DNA of 64,000 bases. It comes from Nodularia spumigena CCY9414. Its GTDB lineage: Bacteria > Cyanobacteriota > Cyanobacteriia > Cyanobacteriales > Nostocaceae. Location: NCBI RefSeq assembly GCF_000340565.2, contig NZ_CP007203.1:999281-1063280 (forward strand), written 5' to 3'. Shown here in pieces: positions 7,746-16,355 of the stretch (positions are counted from its first letter, which is position 1; every line of letters begins with the position of its first letter). The position numbers and the translations under genes were made by a program. The notes below the pieces were generated by a model. The model did no database searches and was not told where the DNA came from. It worked only from the letters and a program-made list of their open reading frames with translations.

Positions 7746-10364
7746 ATGGTGTGGAATCCAGGACAGCAATTATTTGGTGGGCGCTACATAATCCAGAAAA
7801 AGCTGGGTGAAGGTGGGGTTGGGATTACATACCTGGCTCAAAATCGACGTAGTGAATTACGAGTCATTAAAACCCTCAGAGAACAAATCCTCAATCATCC
7901 CGCCTGGATAACCAAGCAAGATAAATTACGCCAAGACTTTCGGGATGAAGCCTTGCGACTAGCTTTGTGTCACCATCCTCATATTGTGCAAGTAGAAAAT
8001 GTCTTTGATGAAGATAACTTGCCATGTATGGTAATGGAATACATCCCAGGTGAGGATTTAGGGGAGAAAATCACCCAAGCAGGAGCATTACCAGAAGTGG
8101 AAGCACTGCAATATATTCAGCAAATTGGCGATGCTTTGACACTGGTGCATGAAAAAGGCTTGTTACATCGGGATTTAAAGCCAAGTAACATCATGTTGCG
8201 TGCAGGTAAGCCAGAAGCTGTGCTGATTGACTTTGGCATTGCTAGACAATTTCTTCCCGGTGGAATCCAACAACATACACAAAATTTTACCCCTGGTTAT
8301 GCACCACCAGAGCAGTATTTACCAGTAGAACAACGGGGTGAATATATTGATGTTTACGCCTTAGCCGCTACGTTGTATACTTTGCTGACCGCAGAATTGC
8401 CTATGCCAGCACCAGCCAGATTGCAAAATTTTACCCTACAGCCACCAAAAGATTTCAATCCCAATGTCAGTGACAGGGTGAATGAAGCAATTATGAAAGG
8501 GATGGCGCTAAATCACAAGTTTCGTCCCCAGTCAGTCGCGGAGTTGTTGGATTTGTTGGGTGCAGGGATAAAATCACAACCAGTCACATCTCATCCCCAT
8601 ACACCCCCATCTTGGGAATGTGTTCACATCATTCCAAGTATCTCTGGAATAATAGCCCTTAGCCCCAAGGGAGATATGCTGGCAAGTGTAGCCTATAGTA
8701 CCATTCACCTGTTGTCGGCAACTACAGGTAAACTTATCTGCACCCTCACTGGTCATGATTACATACTTCCAGTTGAATCCGTAGCCTTCAGTCATGATGG
8801 GCAAATTCTGGCTAGTGGTAGTGAGGACAAGACTATTAAACTGTGGTCAGTGTCCACAGGTAGGGAAATTTGCACTCTCCTTGGTCATTCCTCCTCGGTT
8901 AATTGCGTAGCCTTCAGTCATGATGGGCAAATTCTGGCTAGTGGTAGTGGGGACGAGACTATCAAACTGTGGTCAGTGTCCACAGGTAAGGAAATTCGCA
9001 CTTTAACTGGTCATTCTGACTATGTTAATTTCGTAGCCTTCAGTCATGATGGGCAAATTTTAGCTAGTGGTAGTGGGGACGAGACTATCAAACTGTGGTC
9101 AGTCTCCACAGGTAAGGAAATTTATACCTTCACTGCTCATGATGACTCGGTTAATTCCGTAGCCTTCAGTCATGATGGGCAAATTTTAGCTAGTGGTAGT
9201 GATGACAACACTATCAAACTGTGGTCAGTCTCCACAGGTAGGGAAATTCGCACTTTCACTGCTCATGATGACTACATTAATTGCGTAGCCTTCAGTCATG
9301 ATGGGCAAATTTTAGCTAGTGGTAGTTATGACAACACTATCAAACTGTGGTCAGTGTCCACAGGTAGAGAAATTCGTACCTTCAGTCATGATGACTCAGT
9401 TAAATCTGTAGCCTTCAGTCATGATGGGCAAATTCTCGCTAGTAGTAGTGATGACAACACAATCAAACTGTGGTCTGTGTCCACAGGGACAGAAATTTAC
9501 ACCCTCACTGGTCATGATTACTCAGTTAAATCTGTAGCCTTCAGTCATGATGGGCAAATTCTGGCTAGTGGTAGTGGGGACAACAAAATCAAACTGTGGT
9601 TAGTGTCCACAGGTAGGGAAATTCTCACCCTGACTGGTCATTCCTCCTCGGTTAATTCCGTAGCCTTCAGTCATGATGGGAAAATTTTAGCTAGTGGTAG
9701 TGATAGCAAAACTATCAAACTGTGGTCTGTGTCCACAGGGACAGAAATTTACACCCTGACTGGTCATTCCTCCTCGGTTAATTCCGTAGCCTTCAGTCAT
9801 GATGGAAAAATTTTAGCTAGTGGTAGTGATGACAAAACTATCAAACTGTGGTCTGTGTCCACAGGGACAGAAATTTGCACTCTCACTGGTCATTCCTCCT
9901 GGGTTTATTCCGTAGCCTTCAGTAGTGATGGGCAAATTCTCGCTAGTGGTAGTTTTTACAAAACTATCAAACTATGGTCTGTGTCCACAGGGAAAAAAAT
10001 TTACACTCTCACTGGTCATTCCTCCTGGGTTTATTCCGTAGCCTTCAGTGGTGATGGGCAAATTCTCGCTAGTGGTAGTGATGACAAAACTATCAAACTG
10101 TGGTCACTGACAACAGGGAAAGAAATTTACACTCTCACTGGTCATTCAAAAGGGGTTAATTTCGTAGCCTTCAGTAGTGATGGGCAAATTTTAGCTAGTG
10201 GTAGTAGTGACAAAACTATTAAATTGTGGTCTATGACAACAGGGAAAGAAATTTACACACTCAATCATTTGGATCAAGTTCTTTCCGTCGCCTTTAGCCC
10301 CGATGCAGGTTGGCTAGCGGCTGGAGACCGTAGGGGAAATATCAAAATTTGGCGACGCTGTTAA
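7746..10364 (+). CDS. Serine/threonine protein kinase with 14 WD40 repeats
   Basis: The N-terminal ~270 residues are a Hanks-type kinase: Gly loop LGEGGVGITYLA, catalytic loop HRDLKPSNIML, DFG motif IDFGIAR. After a short linker, residues ~300-872 hold fourteen WD40 units of about 42 residues (FSHDGQILASGS...TIKLWSVSTG...TLTGH). That is enough for two seven-bladed propellers. There is no membrane helix, so the protein is cytosolic. Propellers usually scaffold protein partners; the substrate is unknown. The repeats are almost identical in DNA (126-bp period), showing recent expansion or homogenisation. Two units (about the 5th and 12th full repeats) are one residue short. Confidence 0.9.
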   Translation: MVWNPGQQLFGGRYIIQKKLGEGGVGITYLAQNRRSELRVIKTLREQILNHPAWITKQDKLRQDFRDEALRLALCHHPHIVQVENVFDEDNLPCMVMEYIPGEDLGEKITQAGALPEVEALQYIQQIGDALTLVHEKGLLHRDLKPSNIMLRAGKPEAVLIDFGIARQFLPGGIQQHTQNFTPGYAPPEQYLPVEQRGEYIDVYALAATLYTLLTAELPMPAPARLQNFTLQPPKDFNPNVSDRVNEAIMKGMALNHKFRPQSVAELLDLLGAGIKSQPVTSHPHTPPSWECVHIIPSISGIIALSPKGDMLASVAYSTIHLLSATTGKLICTLTGHDYILPVESVAFSHDGQILASGSEDKTIKLWSVSTGREICTLLGHSSSVNCVAFSHDGQILASGSGDETIKLWSVSTGKEIRTLTGHSDYVNFVAFSHDGQILASGSGDETIKLWSVSTGKEIYTFTAHDDSVNSVAFSHDGQILASGSDDNTIKLWSVSTGREIRTFTAHDDYINCVAFSHDGQILASGSYDNTIKLWSVSTGREIRTFSHDDSVKSVAFSHDGQILASSSDDNTIKLWSVSTGTEIYTLTGHDYSVKSVAFSHDGQILASGSGDNKIKLWLVSTGREILTLTGHSSSVNSVAFSHDGKILASGSDSKTIKLWSVSTGTEIYTLTGHSSSVNSVAFSHDGKILASGSDDKTIKLWSVSTGTEICTLTGHSSWVYSVAFSSDGQILASGSFYKTIKLWSVSTGKKIYTLTGHSSWVYSVAFSGDGQILASGSDDKTIKLWSLTTGKEIYTLTGHSKGVNFVAFSSDGQILASGSSDKTIKLWSMTTGKEIYTLNHLDQVLSVAFSPDAGWLAAGDRRGNIKIWRRC

Positions 10365-10645
10365 AAGATTACCTTGGTTCAGTCAGTGGTAAAGGAATGA
10401 TCACGCAAAGGCGCATTCGTTGAAAACGTTCCCGTAGGGTAGGCGCAAAGAAGAAGAGTTACAGAAATGTAATTTTGGCATTTCCTCTAGTCAGCAATGC
10501 CTCAAATTAGATATTTTTCTCTCTTCATGCTTCGTGTTCTTTGTTTCTTCTCCCAAAGGGAGAGGCTAACGCCATAAGCGTTCGCGCAGCGTCTCGTAGA
10601 GAAGCTATGCCGAAGGCTTTACGTGGTTCGTTTCTCCGTTGCTTG

Positions 10646-10657
10646 TGCGTAAGTCCT
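10646..10657 (-). repeat. AGGACTTACGCA box, copy 1
   Basis: Exact 12-base motif also found at 29057-29068 and 35642-35653. It resembles the end of a dispersed element. Confidence 0.55.
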
Positions 10658-10699
10658 AATTCATCTAATTTGCATAACCATGTCTCTTGAATATTTTGT

Positions 10700-10721
10700 G
10701 GGGTGGGCATCTTGCCCGCCC
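10700..10721. repeat. GGGCATCTTGCCC hairpin element, copy 1
   Basis: GGGTGGGC-ATCT-TGCCCGCCC inverted repeat. Related copies occur at 46200 and 54871. Confidence 0.6.
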
Positions 10722-10766
10722 TAACTATGCAAGTTAAATGGAATAGCTTGACTATTTTGTTAGCGC

Positions 10767-11555
10767 TTACGGTGTTGGGGTTGGTGTTGGCGTTGGTGTC
10801 GGTGTCGGTGTCGGTGTCGGTGTTGGCGTTGGCGTTGGTGTCGCTCTCGGTGTCGCTCTCGGTGTTGGCGTTGGTGTCGCTCTCGGTGTCGCTCTCGGTG
10901 TTGGTGTTGGTGTCGCTCTCGGTGTCGCTCTCGGTGTTGGCGTTGGCGTTGGGGTTGGCGTTGGCGTTGGCGTTGGTGTCGCTCTCGGTGTTGGTGTCGG
11001 TGTTGGTGTCGCTCTCGGTGTTGGCGTTGGCGTTGGTGTCGGTGTTGGTGTTGGCTTGGCTGTCGGTTTCGGTGTCGGCTGAGTTATAATTTTCCTGGCC
11101 TCTTCATTCAACCTCTGGCGGAATCGCAAATCAGCAATGCCGGTTTCTTCCATCTGAAATTTTTTCTGAGCCTCCCTCACAGCCGCTTCCGTCTGACTTC
11201 TATAAAATTGATCACGGGGTAAAGGATTATCAGGTTGAAGTACCGCATTCAAATTTGCTTGCAAAATTTGCACAATGGTGGCTGCAAAATCCTGGGTTTG
11301 AGGTCCTGCGACACCATCAACAGTCAGCTTATAACCCCTTTGAAATTCACGAATAGCCTTTCTCGTTTCCTCATCTGTGAGAGTGGTATTTGTCACCTTA
11401 ACGTCATAGCCTAATCCCCGTAACACAGCACGGAACTCCTCTGGTGTATAATTACGCTGGCGAGCCGCAAAAGTTGTATCCGCAACTACCAAACTAGCAG
11501 TTACTAAGGAGGTAACTGCAATTGTCATACCGGATTTTCCCAATCCACACCACAT
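10767..11555 (-). CDS. Exported peptidoglycan-binding-domain protein with Thr-Pro tail
   Basis: A 262-residue protein with an N-terminal signal sequence (about residues 1-31, ending TTFAA). A PG_binding_1-like fold follows ([20 protein letters not shown] through [18 protein letters not shown]), then a helical part to about residue 160. The last ~100 residues are almost pure Thr-Pro repeats with Arg-Ala interruptions. The tail probably spans or coats the cell wall; the folded domain probably binds murein. A Shine-Dalgarno AAAGGAG lies 10 bases before the ATG. The tail is encoded by a hexamer minisatellite, so its length is likely unstable between strains. The stop at 10767 directly ends the repeat. 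Confidence 0.75.
   Translation of the reverse strand: MWCGLGKSGMTIAVTSLVTASLVVADTTFAARQRNYTPEEFRAVLRGLGYDVKVTNTTLTDEETRKAIREFQRGYKLTVDGVAGPQTQDFAATIVQILQANLNAVLQPDNPLPRDQFYRSQTEAAVREAQKKFQMEETGIADLRFRQRLNEEARKIITQPTPKPTAKPTPTPTPTPTPTPRATPTPTPTPRATPTPTPTPTPTPTPTPRATPRATPTPTPRATPRATPTPTPRATPRATPTPTPTPTPTPTPTPTPTPTPTP
10770..11078. repeat. Hexamer minisatellite encoding Thr-Pro tail
   Basis: About 300 bases of GGTGTT/GGCGTT/GGTGTC hexamers, with twelve-base GGTGTCGCTCTC higher-order units. It lies inside the 3' end of the peptidoglycan-binding protein gene. Confidence 0.9.
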
Positions 11556-11821
11556 AATTTAAAACTCCTTTCGGTTAAACCAACAATATTCAGAAGTATA
11601 TAGAGATTTACAAACAAATTTTACATTTATTAAATTTTATTGTTCAGAATCATCAACGATTGTTGATTAATGTAAATTTAGTTAATTAAACTTAACTAAA
11701 TATCTAAAGAAAGATTATTGCCATCATTCTACAGAAGTATCTTAAATTTAGCCGTCATTATGATCTGAATTAAGAGACAACTTCAATAACTGCATTTTTA
11801 TGTATAAAAAAACAGAAACAA

Positions 11822-13270
11822 ATGACCAAACGAAAATCACAAAAACGGCAGAACCTTATATTTGAAAGATTAATGGCAATGATTGCCACCGTGAATTTAT
11901 GCTTAGTATTGTTTGATTTAAGCTACGTGCCTTGGCGGGATTTCTATTTGCGTAATTTGCCCCAAATCACCCAAATTTATGACCCCATTAAGGGAATTGA
12001 GGCCCATAGAGAAACGAAACATTATTTAAACAGAGTAGACGCACTCCAAGAACAGGTGAGTCAAACTGGGTTAACCTCACCAGAGGCCAAGGCTAAACTA
12101 GAGGAACTAGACCGTCTAAGCAGCGAAATGGTTGACAGTAATCCATTTGCAGCAGTCAATAAAAGTGGTAACTTTGAAAAAGCCAAAAATCGGCTGCGCG
12201 ATCGCATCGGTGAAGAATCTGCAAAACAATCGTTTTCCCGATTTTGGAGTCCAGAGTATTTATCCGAACAGGGCTGGAACCAAGAAATTGATTTTTTTAA
12301 CAGGCAAATTCGCCCTTTAATAGCCACCAACTATTTCCGCCGCATCGGGGAAAATGGGGAATTACTTGATAACTTTTGGGTGATTGACCTACCATTTGTC
12401 TTGTTATTTGGTGCAGAGTTGCTGGCGCGTTCCTTTTATCTGCGCCGTCGTCATCCCAGTTTTACCTGGATAAATGCCATATTGTGGCGGTGGTATGACT
12501 TATTTCTCCTGTTACCTTTTATGAGGTGGCTACGAATCATACCCGTAATGATTCGCCTTGACCAAGCGCGGTTATTGAATCTGCAACCGTTACAACAGCA
12601 AATCAATCAATCAATATTAGCTAATTTTGCCGAGGATCTCACAGAAATAGTCGTAGTTAGAGTAATTAACCAGATTCAAGGGTCAATTCGGCGCGGTGAT
12701 TTAACCAGCTGGCTGACGCAAAAAGAGAATTTGCGACCCTACATAGATATTAACAATACAAATGAAATAGAAGCGATCGCAGGGATTTTGGTGCAAACAT
12801 TAGTTTATCAAGTCCTGCCCAAAATTCAACCAGAAATCATTGCCATTTTACGTCACACTATTGCAGCTGCAATCAATCAAACCCCCGGTTACCGCAACTT
12901 CCACAATATTCCTGGCGTAGGAGATATACAAAACCAACTCAGCGAACAACTAGCAACTCAAATCACAACCAACCTTTATAGCGCTGTCACAGCGGCCATC
13001 GAAGATCCCGTGGGAGCAAAACTTTCCAGTCAACTCGCCGAAAGCTTCACCAAAGCCCTGGGAGAACAAGCGCAGCAAAAACACGTAATTGCCGAAATTC
13101 AAAGCTTAATGTCCGACTTCCTCGAAGAAGTCAAGCTCAACTATGTCCAGCGCTTGTCCCAAGAAGACATAGACCAGATTATGGAGCAAACTAGACAGCT
13201 GAGAACACAACCATCAGTTCAGCCCTTAGTAGATAGAAGTAATGTCCTCCCAGTCAAGAAAGAAAATTAG
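11822..13270 (+). CDS. Conserved membrane protein of unknown function
   Basis: A 482-residue protein. One hydrophobic segment lies near residues 17-35. A second cluster (about 185-240) includes FWVIDLPFVLLFGAELLARS and a Trp/Arg-rich loop WINAILWRWYDLFLLLPFMR, reminiscent of the membrane part of small channel-like proteins. The ~240 C-terminal residues are soluble and helical, with many Gln and Ala. Similar proteins occur across cyanobacteria, but I know of no assigned function. It is separated from rimP by a TGACCAA array and is probably its own transcription unit. Confidence 0.7.
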   Translation: MTKRKSQKRQNLIFERLMAMIATVNLCLVLFDLSYVPWRDFYLRNLPQITQIYDPIKGIEAHRETKHYLNRVDALQEQVSQTGLTSPEAKAKLEELDRLSSEMVDSNPFAAVNKSGNFEKAKNRLRDRIGEESAKQSFSRFWSPEYLSEQGWNQEIDFFNRQIRPLIATNYFRRIGENGELLDNFWVIDLPFVLLFGAELLARSFYLRRRHPSFTWINAILWRWYDLFLLLPFMRWLRIIPVMIRLDQARLLNLQPLQQQINQSILANFAEDLTEIVVVRVINQIQGSIRRGDLTSWLTQKENLRPYIDINNTNEIEAIAGILVQTLVYQVLPKIQPEIIAILRHTIAAAINQTPGYRNFHNIPGVGDIQNQLSEQLATQITTNLYSAVTAAIEDPVGAKLSSQLAESFTKALGEQAQQKHVIAEIQSLMSDFLEEVKLNYVQRLSQEDIDQIMEQTRQLRTQPSVQPLVDRSNVLPVKKEN

Positions 13271-13292
13271 CTGAAAATGAGGGATATCAGCG

Positions 13293-13337
13293 AATGACCA
13301 ATGACCAATGACCAATGACCAATGACCAATGACCAAT
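13293..13337. repeat. Heptamer tandem repeat (TGACCAA)6
   Basis: Six nearly perfect tandem TGACCAA units lie between the membrane protein gene and rimP. Confidence 0.95.
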
Positions 13338-13433
13338 CACTATTGACTATTAAAGAAATGCGCTAAACTCGGAATAGAGACGAACCATTATTGATTCGTC
13401 ATCAGACTTCTTGGAAGATATCCCTATCGCAGG

Positions 13434-13458
13434 AAGTGGGTCTATGCCCACTTTTTTT
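13434..13458 (+). promoter_or_regulatory. Terminator-like leader hairpin upstream of rimP
   Basis: AAGTGGG (13434-13440) pairs with CCCACTT (13447-13453), followed by a seven-T run, only 14 bases before the rimP ATG. An intrinsic terminator inside the leader of the rimP-nusA-infB operon suggests attenuation. NusA and the ribosome-maturation state are plausible inputs. Similar hairpins precede rimP in other bacteria. Confidence 0.6.
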
Positions 13459-13471
13459 ATTGAAATTTCGC

Positions 13472-13933
13472 ATGACTCATCCCTTAGTTCCACAAATTAT
13501 CGATTTGGCGACACCAGTAGCAGCAGAACTGGGCTTGGAAGTCGTTGGCATAGTTTTTCACACTAACCAACGTCCACCAGTATTACGGGTAGATATTCGC
13601 AATTCCCAGCAGGACACTGGTCTGAATGATTGTGAGCGGATGAGTCGCGCTTTAGAAGCTTCCTTAGATGCGGCAGAGATCATTCCAGATGCTTATGTCT
13701 TGGAAGTGTCCAGTCCTGGAATTTCACGACAATTAATAACAGACAGAGAGTTTATTTCCTTCAAAGGATTTCCTGTAATCATCTCCACTTCCCAACCCTA
13801 CGACGGACAGCAAGAGTGGATTGGTCAGTTGATTCGCCGGGATGAAACCACTGTTTACTTAAACCAAAAAGGTCGCATTATCGAAATTCCCCGCACCCTC
13901 ATTACTAGGGTGCTGCTAGATGAGCGCCGATAG
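13472..13933 (+). CDS. rimP: Ribosome maturation factor RimP
   Basis: A 153-residue protein beginning [20 protein letters not shown]. It has the RimP core: [30 protein letters not shown], and the hallmark [14 protein letters not shown]. RimP binds free 30S subunits and assists late maturation around ribosomal protein uS12. I set the start at the ATG at 13472, because the upstream codons in frame run through the leader hairpin. It is the first gene of the rimP-nusA-ylxR-infB cluster, with a repeat-rich 305-base gap before nusA. Confidence 0.9.
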   Translation: MTHPLVPQIIDLATPVAAELGLEVVGIVFHTNQRPPVLRVDIRNSQQDTGLNDCERMSRALEASLDAAEIIPDAYVLEVSSPGISRQLITDREFISFKGFPVIISTSQPYDGQQEWIGQLIRRDETTVYLNQKGRIIEIPRTLITRVLLDERR

Positions 13934-14238
13934 AGGAGGAACTCAGGGCTAGGGGCTAGAGACTAAGGACTAGTACCGCAGGGCGTTCGTCAAAAGTCAA
14001 AAGTCAAAAGGCTGGAATTTTGGACTTTGGACATTTGGACTTTTTCAAATGGTATGCCTATTTACGCCGTGCTGTACTAAAAGCTAAAGGCTAGGGAGTA
14101 GAGTCAAACTTTTCTCTAATCCCCGGCCTTTGATGCGTAGTTTCTCATTCCTCACCCCCCTGGTACAGACGTAATGAATCGCGTCTTTACTGTTTCTTAT
14201 CTCTATTTTTTAGATTCTGATTTTAAAGGAGATTGCTT
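13934..14238. other. Repeat-rich spacer between rimP and nusA
   Basis: Contains CAAAAGT tandem heptamers (about 13991-14010), imperfect GGGCTAG/GACTAAG heptamers near 13950 and a GTACAGACG...CGTCTTTAC palindrome at 14163-14190. No gene is seen. Confidence 0.6.
14163..14190. repeat. GTAGAGACG-type palindrome, copy 1
   Basis: GTACAGACG faces CGTCTTTAC around a TGAATCG-like loop. It is a diverged member of the palindrome at 30168-30195. Confidence 0.6.
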
Positions 14239-15516
14239 ATGTCAATGGTTAGTTTACCAGGATTAAAAGAATTAATTGAAAGTATAAGTCGCGAGCGCAA
14301 TTTACCGCGTCTAGCAGTTCAAACAGCTATTAGAGAAGCATTACTCAAAGGCTACGAACGTTATCGTCGCGCCCAAAACTTAGAAAAAAGACAGTTTGAT
14401 GAAGAATATTTTGATAATTTTGAAGTAGAACTTGATATCGAAGGAGAAGGATTTCGCGTTCTTTCTACTAAAAGCATCGTTGAAGCGGTGGATAACACCG
14501 ATCATCAAATTTCCCTAGAGGAAGTCCAACAAGTTGCTCCGGAAGCCCAATTGGGAGATTCTGTAGTGCTGGATGTCACGCCAGATCAAGGTGAATTTGG
14601 TCGCATGGCCGCAATGCAAACTAAGCAAGTGCTGGCGCAGAAACTCCGGGATCAGCAACGCCAAATGGTGCAAGAAGAATTCCAAGACTTGGAAGGAACT
14701 GTCCTGCAAGCCAGAGTTTTGCGGTTTGAAAGACAATCGGTAATTTTGGCAGTAGCCAGTGGTTTTGGTCAGCCAGAAGTGGAAGCTGAGTTACCCAAGC
14801 GGGAACAGCTTCCCAATGATAATTATCGCGCAAATGCCACATTTAAGGTATATCTCAAAAAAGTTTCCCAAGGGCAACAACGGGGGCCTCAATTGCTCGT
14901 ATCTCGTGCTGATGCTGGTTTGGTAGTTTATCTATTTGCCAACGAAGTCCCAGAAATTGAGGATGAGGTGGTAAGAATTGTTGCCGTAGCACGAGAAGCT
15001 AATCCCCCTTCTCGTTATGTCGGACCTCGGACTAAAATTGCTGTAGATACACTTGATCGCGATGTAGACCCAGTTGGTGCTTGTATTGGAGCCAGGGGAT
15101 CACGTATTCAAGTGGTAGTCAATGAATTACGCGGCGAAAAAATAGATGTGATTCGTTGGTCTCCAGACCCATCCACATATATTGCTAACGCCTTGAGTCC
15201 AGCACGGGTAGATGAAGTCCGCCTCATGGACCCCGAAACTCGCCAAACTCACGTCCTTGTGGCTGAAGATCAACTGAGTTTAGCTATTGGTAAAGAAGGC
15301 CAAAATGTGCGGTTAGCAGCCCGCTTAACAGGTTGGAAAATCGACATTAAAGACAAAGCTAAGTACGATTATGCAGGAGAGGACACTAAGTTCGCTGCCG
15401 CACGGGCTAAATATCAACCAGAGGAAGATGATCTTGAACTAGAGGAGCTAGATTATGAAAATCAAGAACAACTAGAAGAGGAAGATGAATCTTTTGAGAT
15501 GAGTGAACAAGATTAA
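14239..15516 (+). CDS. nusA: Transcription termination/antitermination factor NusA
   Basis: A 425-residue NusA. The N-terminal RNA-polymerase-binding domain begins MSMVSLPGLKELIESISRER. An S1 RNA-binding region follows at about 130-200, then two KH modules (DVDPVGACIGARGSRIQVVV and LSLAIGKEGQNVRLAARLTG). The C-terminus is highly acidic. It lacks the C-terminal AR repeats of proteobacterial NusA, as expected for cyanobacteria. The ATG at 14239 has an excellent Shine-Dalgarno (AAAGGAG) seven bases upstream. An earlier TTG at 14233 would overlap it. Confidence 0.95.
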   Translation: MSMVSLPGLKELIESISRERNLPRLAVQTAIREALLKGYERYRRAQNLEKRQFDEEYFDNFEVELDIEGEGFRVLSTKSIVEAVDNTDHQISLEEVQQVAPEAQLGDSVVLDVTPDQGEFGRMAAMQTKQVLAQKLRDQQRQMVQEEFQDLEGTVLQARVLRFERQSVILAVASGFGQPEVEAELPKREQLPNDNYRANATFKVYLKKVSQGQQRGPQLLVSRADAGLVVYLFANEVPEIEDEVVRIVAVAREANPPSRYVGPRTKIAVDTLDRDVDPVGACIGARGSRIQVVVNELRGEKIDVIRWSPDPSTYIANALSPARVDEVRLMDPETRQTHVLVAEDQLSLAIGKEGQNVRLAARLTGWKIDIKDKAKYDYAGEDTKFAAARAKYQPEEDDLELEELDYENQEQLEEEDESFEMSEQD

Positions 15517-15664
15517 TTTATTAGTCTGATGGAGTTCTGCTACTATTGACAACATTATTCGTCTTAATGATTACACCGAACCAATCATTCCCTTGTAAGT
15601 AAAGATTGGTAAAGCCAACTTTATTTTCATAACTAGATTGCTCACCTGTAGTCAAATAAGACCA

Positions 15665-15934
15665 ATGGAACCAAATTATCGGCGTTGTATTAGTTGCCGG
15701 AAAGTAGGCTTGAAAGAAGACTTTTGGCGGATTGTCCGCGTCTTTCCATCTGGAAAGGTACAATTAGATCAGGGCATGGGGCGTTCTGCCTATATCTGCC
15801 AGCAAATGAGTTGCCTACAAGCATCTCAGAAAAAAAATCGACTAGGGCGATCGCTACGTGCGTCAGTGCCAGAAACAGTGTACCAAACATTGTGGCAACG
15901 TCTAGCCCAAAGCTATCCCCAAAATCAAAATTAA
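15665..15934 (+). CDS. ylxR: YlxR/RnpM family RNA-binding protein
   Basis: A small basic protein of 90 residues with the YlxR signature: RRCISCRKVGLKEDFWRIVR near the start and GRSAYICQQMSCLQ in the middle. YlxR homologues bind RNA and, in Bacillus, modulate RNase P (RnpM). Its place between nusA and infB is the conserved bacterial order. I use the ATG at 15665; a TTG at 15638 would add nine residues that are not family-like. Confidence 0.85.
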   Translation: MEPNYRRCISCRKVGLKEDFWRIVRVFPSGKVQLDQGMGRSAYICQQMSCLQASQKKNRLGRSLRASVPETVYQTLWQRLAQSYPQNQN

Positions 15935-16355
15935 AATTAGGTGAAAAAAACCTAGTGGCGGTAATCCCCAAAGTAGTTGTGCGTCCAGCAGACTCTGCAA
16001 TTCATCGGGTGAATGCCAAAATAGTAAATGGGTGTAGTTAGTCATCTGCGGCTTTTTCACAAGAAAGGTGGCAGAGCAATACTCCCAACAAGTTTTACTA
16101 GATTGTGTTGTGGACGACTCAGAATCAGCAAAACAAAAAACTAAAGAATGGCAACCTGGTAGCGCTCAGGCGCAGCTTGGCATCAACCATCATTCCTGGT
16201 GGAAATGTCAGAGTTAAACCAAAACATCTCTCTTTCCTGACTGGAGGCACCGGCAAAATCACCAAGGGCAACCTAAAAACAGTAATCGAAGGATGGAGAT
16301 GTCGAAAACCAGGCAACCATCCGCTAAAAAACTGTAAATTAAAGGGGAAGAGTGG
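15935..16355 (+). other. infB leader region, possible small basic ORF
   Basis: A gap of 421 bases between ylxR and infB. It contains an open frame at 16105-16359 (84 codons, Lys/Gly-rich) whose stop overlaps the infB ATG as ATGA, which would allow translational coupling. I see no recognisable domain, and the composition is close to random. It is more probably an untranslated leader of infB. Confidence 0.3.

Larger units (their letters stand above)
10365..10766. other. Intergenic region with dispersed repeats
   Basis: No gene is supported. It contains repeat-like segments seen widely in Nostocales, including GAGAAGCTATGCCGAAGGC near 10600, a TGCGTAAGTCCT box at 10646-10657 and a GGGCATCTTGCCC hairpin at about 10700-10721. 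Confidence 0.6.

Noticed and set aside
10703-11089. Plus-strand open frame of Val/Leu/Ser/Ala repeats
   Set aside because: It is the mirror of the Thr-Pro hexamer repeat in the real minus-strand gene; low-complexity repeats keep several frames open.
13293-13337. Possible CRISPR-like array
   Set aside because: Units are seven-base tandem repeats without spacers; this is the cyanobacterial heptamer class. No cas genes are present.
15690-15971. Open frames opposite ylxR
   Set aside because: They are shadows of the ylxR coding sequence; the YlxR motifs are on the plus strand.
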